Assembly: GCA_002717655.1 (NCBI GenBank)
Contig: PBAY01000038.1
Span: forward strand, 1-62,561
Length of the DNA stretch: 62,561 bases
DNA from: Phycisphaerae bacterium
GTDB taxonomy: Bacteria > Planctomycetota > Phycisphaerae > Phycisphaerales > SM1A02
Direction of reading: 5' to 3'
The notes below the pieces were generated by a model. That model was not told where the DNA came from and ran no database searches. It saw only the letters and a list, made by a program, of their open reading frames with translations. The translations under genes were made by a program, and so were the position numbers. Positions 61,357 to 62,561 of this stretch are shown in pieces (within the stretch, counting starts at the first letter, position 1; each line of letters starts with the position of its first letter).

Positions 61357-62561
61357 ATGGCTCAGGATGTCCATCGCATGATCGTTGACGAGATGGAATT
61401 CGGAAAGGTATTCCGGTTCGGTCGTGTCTTGAAGGCTGTTGGTTCGTCCTTGCAGCCGGGACGGCTGGCAATTGGCGTACTCGTGATGGCTTTGTTGGGT
61501 CTTGGAGGGCAGGTCTCCGATTGGCTTGCGCCAGGTGCCGTACCCGCTCAGGGGCTGGCAGCAGAACCATGGGACGGAAACTTCAGTGTGAGCCAGAAGC
61601 GTACGATCCGCATGGCTGCGAACAAGTGGACCGATCTCGAGCTCGATCTGAACAGTGATGTCGATCCGTCAGTGGTCCTTGCAGCCATGCGTGAACGTCA
61701 TGCCGCTTCTGATGGAATTGAAGCTGCAAGCATGGATGACTTTCTGGAGGATTTCGAGGAGGTGAATGGTACTCGAGGCCTTGGGCCGTTCGAGTCAACT
61801 GTTTCCTGGGTTGGATCACAATTGAATGTGATCGTGAATGGAACTGCTTCGCTGTCGCCGACGATGGTCGCTGAGGGTGCCTGCAACATCATGTGGGGTA
61901 CTCCGGTTCAACTCATGAAACACGGCCAATGGCGATTTCTTCTCTTCATGGGATTGTGGTTCCTGTTTCTTTTGGCGGCCTTCGGCGGTGGACTGTGCAG
62001 AATGGAAGCAGTTGCTGCAGCAGGCGGTGAGCGGATGAGTTCGCGGGATGCTCTTGATTTCGCCTGGTCTAGATTGACAAGCATGTTTGGCGCGCTGCTC
62101 GTGCCATTGGCACTCGCAGCTTTCCTCGCGATTGTCCTCCTGCTTGTGGGTCTCTTGATGAATGTTCCGGTTCTGAATGTCGTGGTTGCGGTGTTCTATG
62201 TGTTCAGCCTGATCACAGGATTGGGGGTCACGCTTCTGGTGATCGGTTACGCCATCTGTGGCGGCATGCTTGTTCCATCGGTAGCGGTGGAAAACTGTGA
62301 TGGTGGTGATGCCATGCAGCGAGCGTATGGCTACATGGTCGCCAGACCGCTCCATCTCATTCTGTATCTGGGCATGCTCTTCATTGGTCTGGCACTCGGG
62401 TTTCTGCTCGTGTTCACAGTTGTGAATGCAACCATGGCGGTTACGGCGGGGTTACAGGGGGAATGGTCCTGGAACAACACCTTTGTCAATGCAGGTGGAA
62501 CTGACGAAATCTTCGCTGCAACTCAGCGGCCAGCTCCAACCTATGATTCATGGTGGACCGG
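61357..62561 (+). CDS. multi-pass membrane protein, 3' end outside window
   Basis: At least 401 residues with no stop before the window end. The ATG has AAGGAGG at 5 bases. An N-terminal amphipathic region, one segment around residues 35-55, a soluble loop of about 135 residues (with NVIVNGTASLSPTM), then at least four membrane spans (for example FLLFMGLWFLFLLAAFGGGL and ILYLGMLFIGLALGFLLVFT). No family I can name; it has the layout of YIP1/DUF975-like planctomycete membrane proteins. Divergent from the TauE gene with about 130 bases between. Confidence 0.8.
   Translation, partial: MAQDVHRMIVDEMEFGKVFRFGRVLKAVGSSLQPGRLAIGVLVMALLGLGGQVSDWLAPGAVPAQGLAAEPWDGNFSVSQKRTIRMAANKWTDLELDLNSDVDPSVVLAAMRERHAASDGIEAASMDDFLEDFEEVNGTRGLGPFESTVSWVGSQLNVIVNGTASLSPTMVAEGACNIMWGTPVQLMKHGQWRFLLFMGLWFLFLLAAFGGGLCRMEAVAAAGGERMSSRDALDFAWSRLTSMFGALLVPLALAAFLAIVLLLVGLLMNVPVLNVVVAVFYVFSLITGLGVTLLVIGYAICGGMLVPSVAVENCDGGDAMQRAYGYMVARPLHLILYLGMLFIGLALGFLLVFTVVNATMAVTAGLQGEWSWNNTFVNAGGTDEIFAATQRPAPTYDSWWT

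Overview
This window looks like a chromosomal segment from a planctomycete, most likely of the Phycisphaerae type. The signs are a serine/threonine kinase fused to WD40 repeats, a planctomycete-type CANCH cytochrome domain in a secreted protein, secreted proteins with a PEP-CTERM-like tail (PAPGALALLGLAG plus an Arg run), a compact Rho, futalosine-pathway MqnA, and frequent TTG/GTG starts. The DNA is moderately GC-rich. I saw no phage, insertion sequence or CRISPR array.

Region 1 (about 42-17447, all minus strand) reads as one long phenylacetate (paa) catabolic operon. In transcription order it encodes an FlK-like acyl-CoA thioesterase, PaaF, PaaG, PaaH, a WD40 protein kinase, the thiolase PaaJ, the ring-epoxidase genes paaA-paaB-paaC-paaD, E1alpha, E1beta and E2 of a 2-oxoacid dehydrogenase, and two exported thioredoxin-like proteins. 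paaE, paaK and paaZ are absent. The embedded 2-oxoacid dehydrogenase suggests that phenylacetyl-CoA may be made directly from phenylpyruvate. PaaB is an internal duplication.

Region 2 (17511-34029) is mostly housekeeping: a pseudo alpha/beta hydrolase, fumarase, a sirtuin, a HEAT-repeat lipoprotein, a TPR protein, bS18, a class I amidotransferase, a YgfZ-like protein, a 53-residue membrane protein, HMG-CoA lyase, a diguanylate cyclase with a coupled partner, MurG, FtsW and MiaB.

Region 3 (34030-38490) is the most unusual part. It is a tandem array of four paralogous secreted proteins with PEP-CTERM-like tails, separated by long intergenic regions with promoters and strong terminators. The leaders of the second and third genes form matching two-hairpin structures whose stems differ by compensatory base pairs, which points to an undescribed structured leader RNA.

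Region 4 (38491-62561) holds a TPR-sulfotransferase, Rho, PsuG, a DEAD-box helicase, alanine racemase, MqnA with a coupled multi-HTH sigma-like protein, uS9-uL13, a CPBP protease, an Mrp ATPase, the cytochrome-domain protein, Sat and CysC (PAPS synthesis, matching the sulfotransferase), a pseudopilin, RF1, bL31, tRNA-Asn, a diaminopropionate ammonia-lyase-like enzyme, a Tat-exported oxidoreductase, a TauE/SafE transporter, and a membrane protein cut by the window end.
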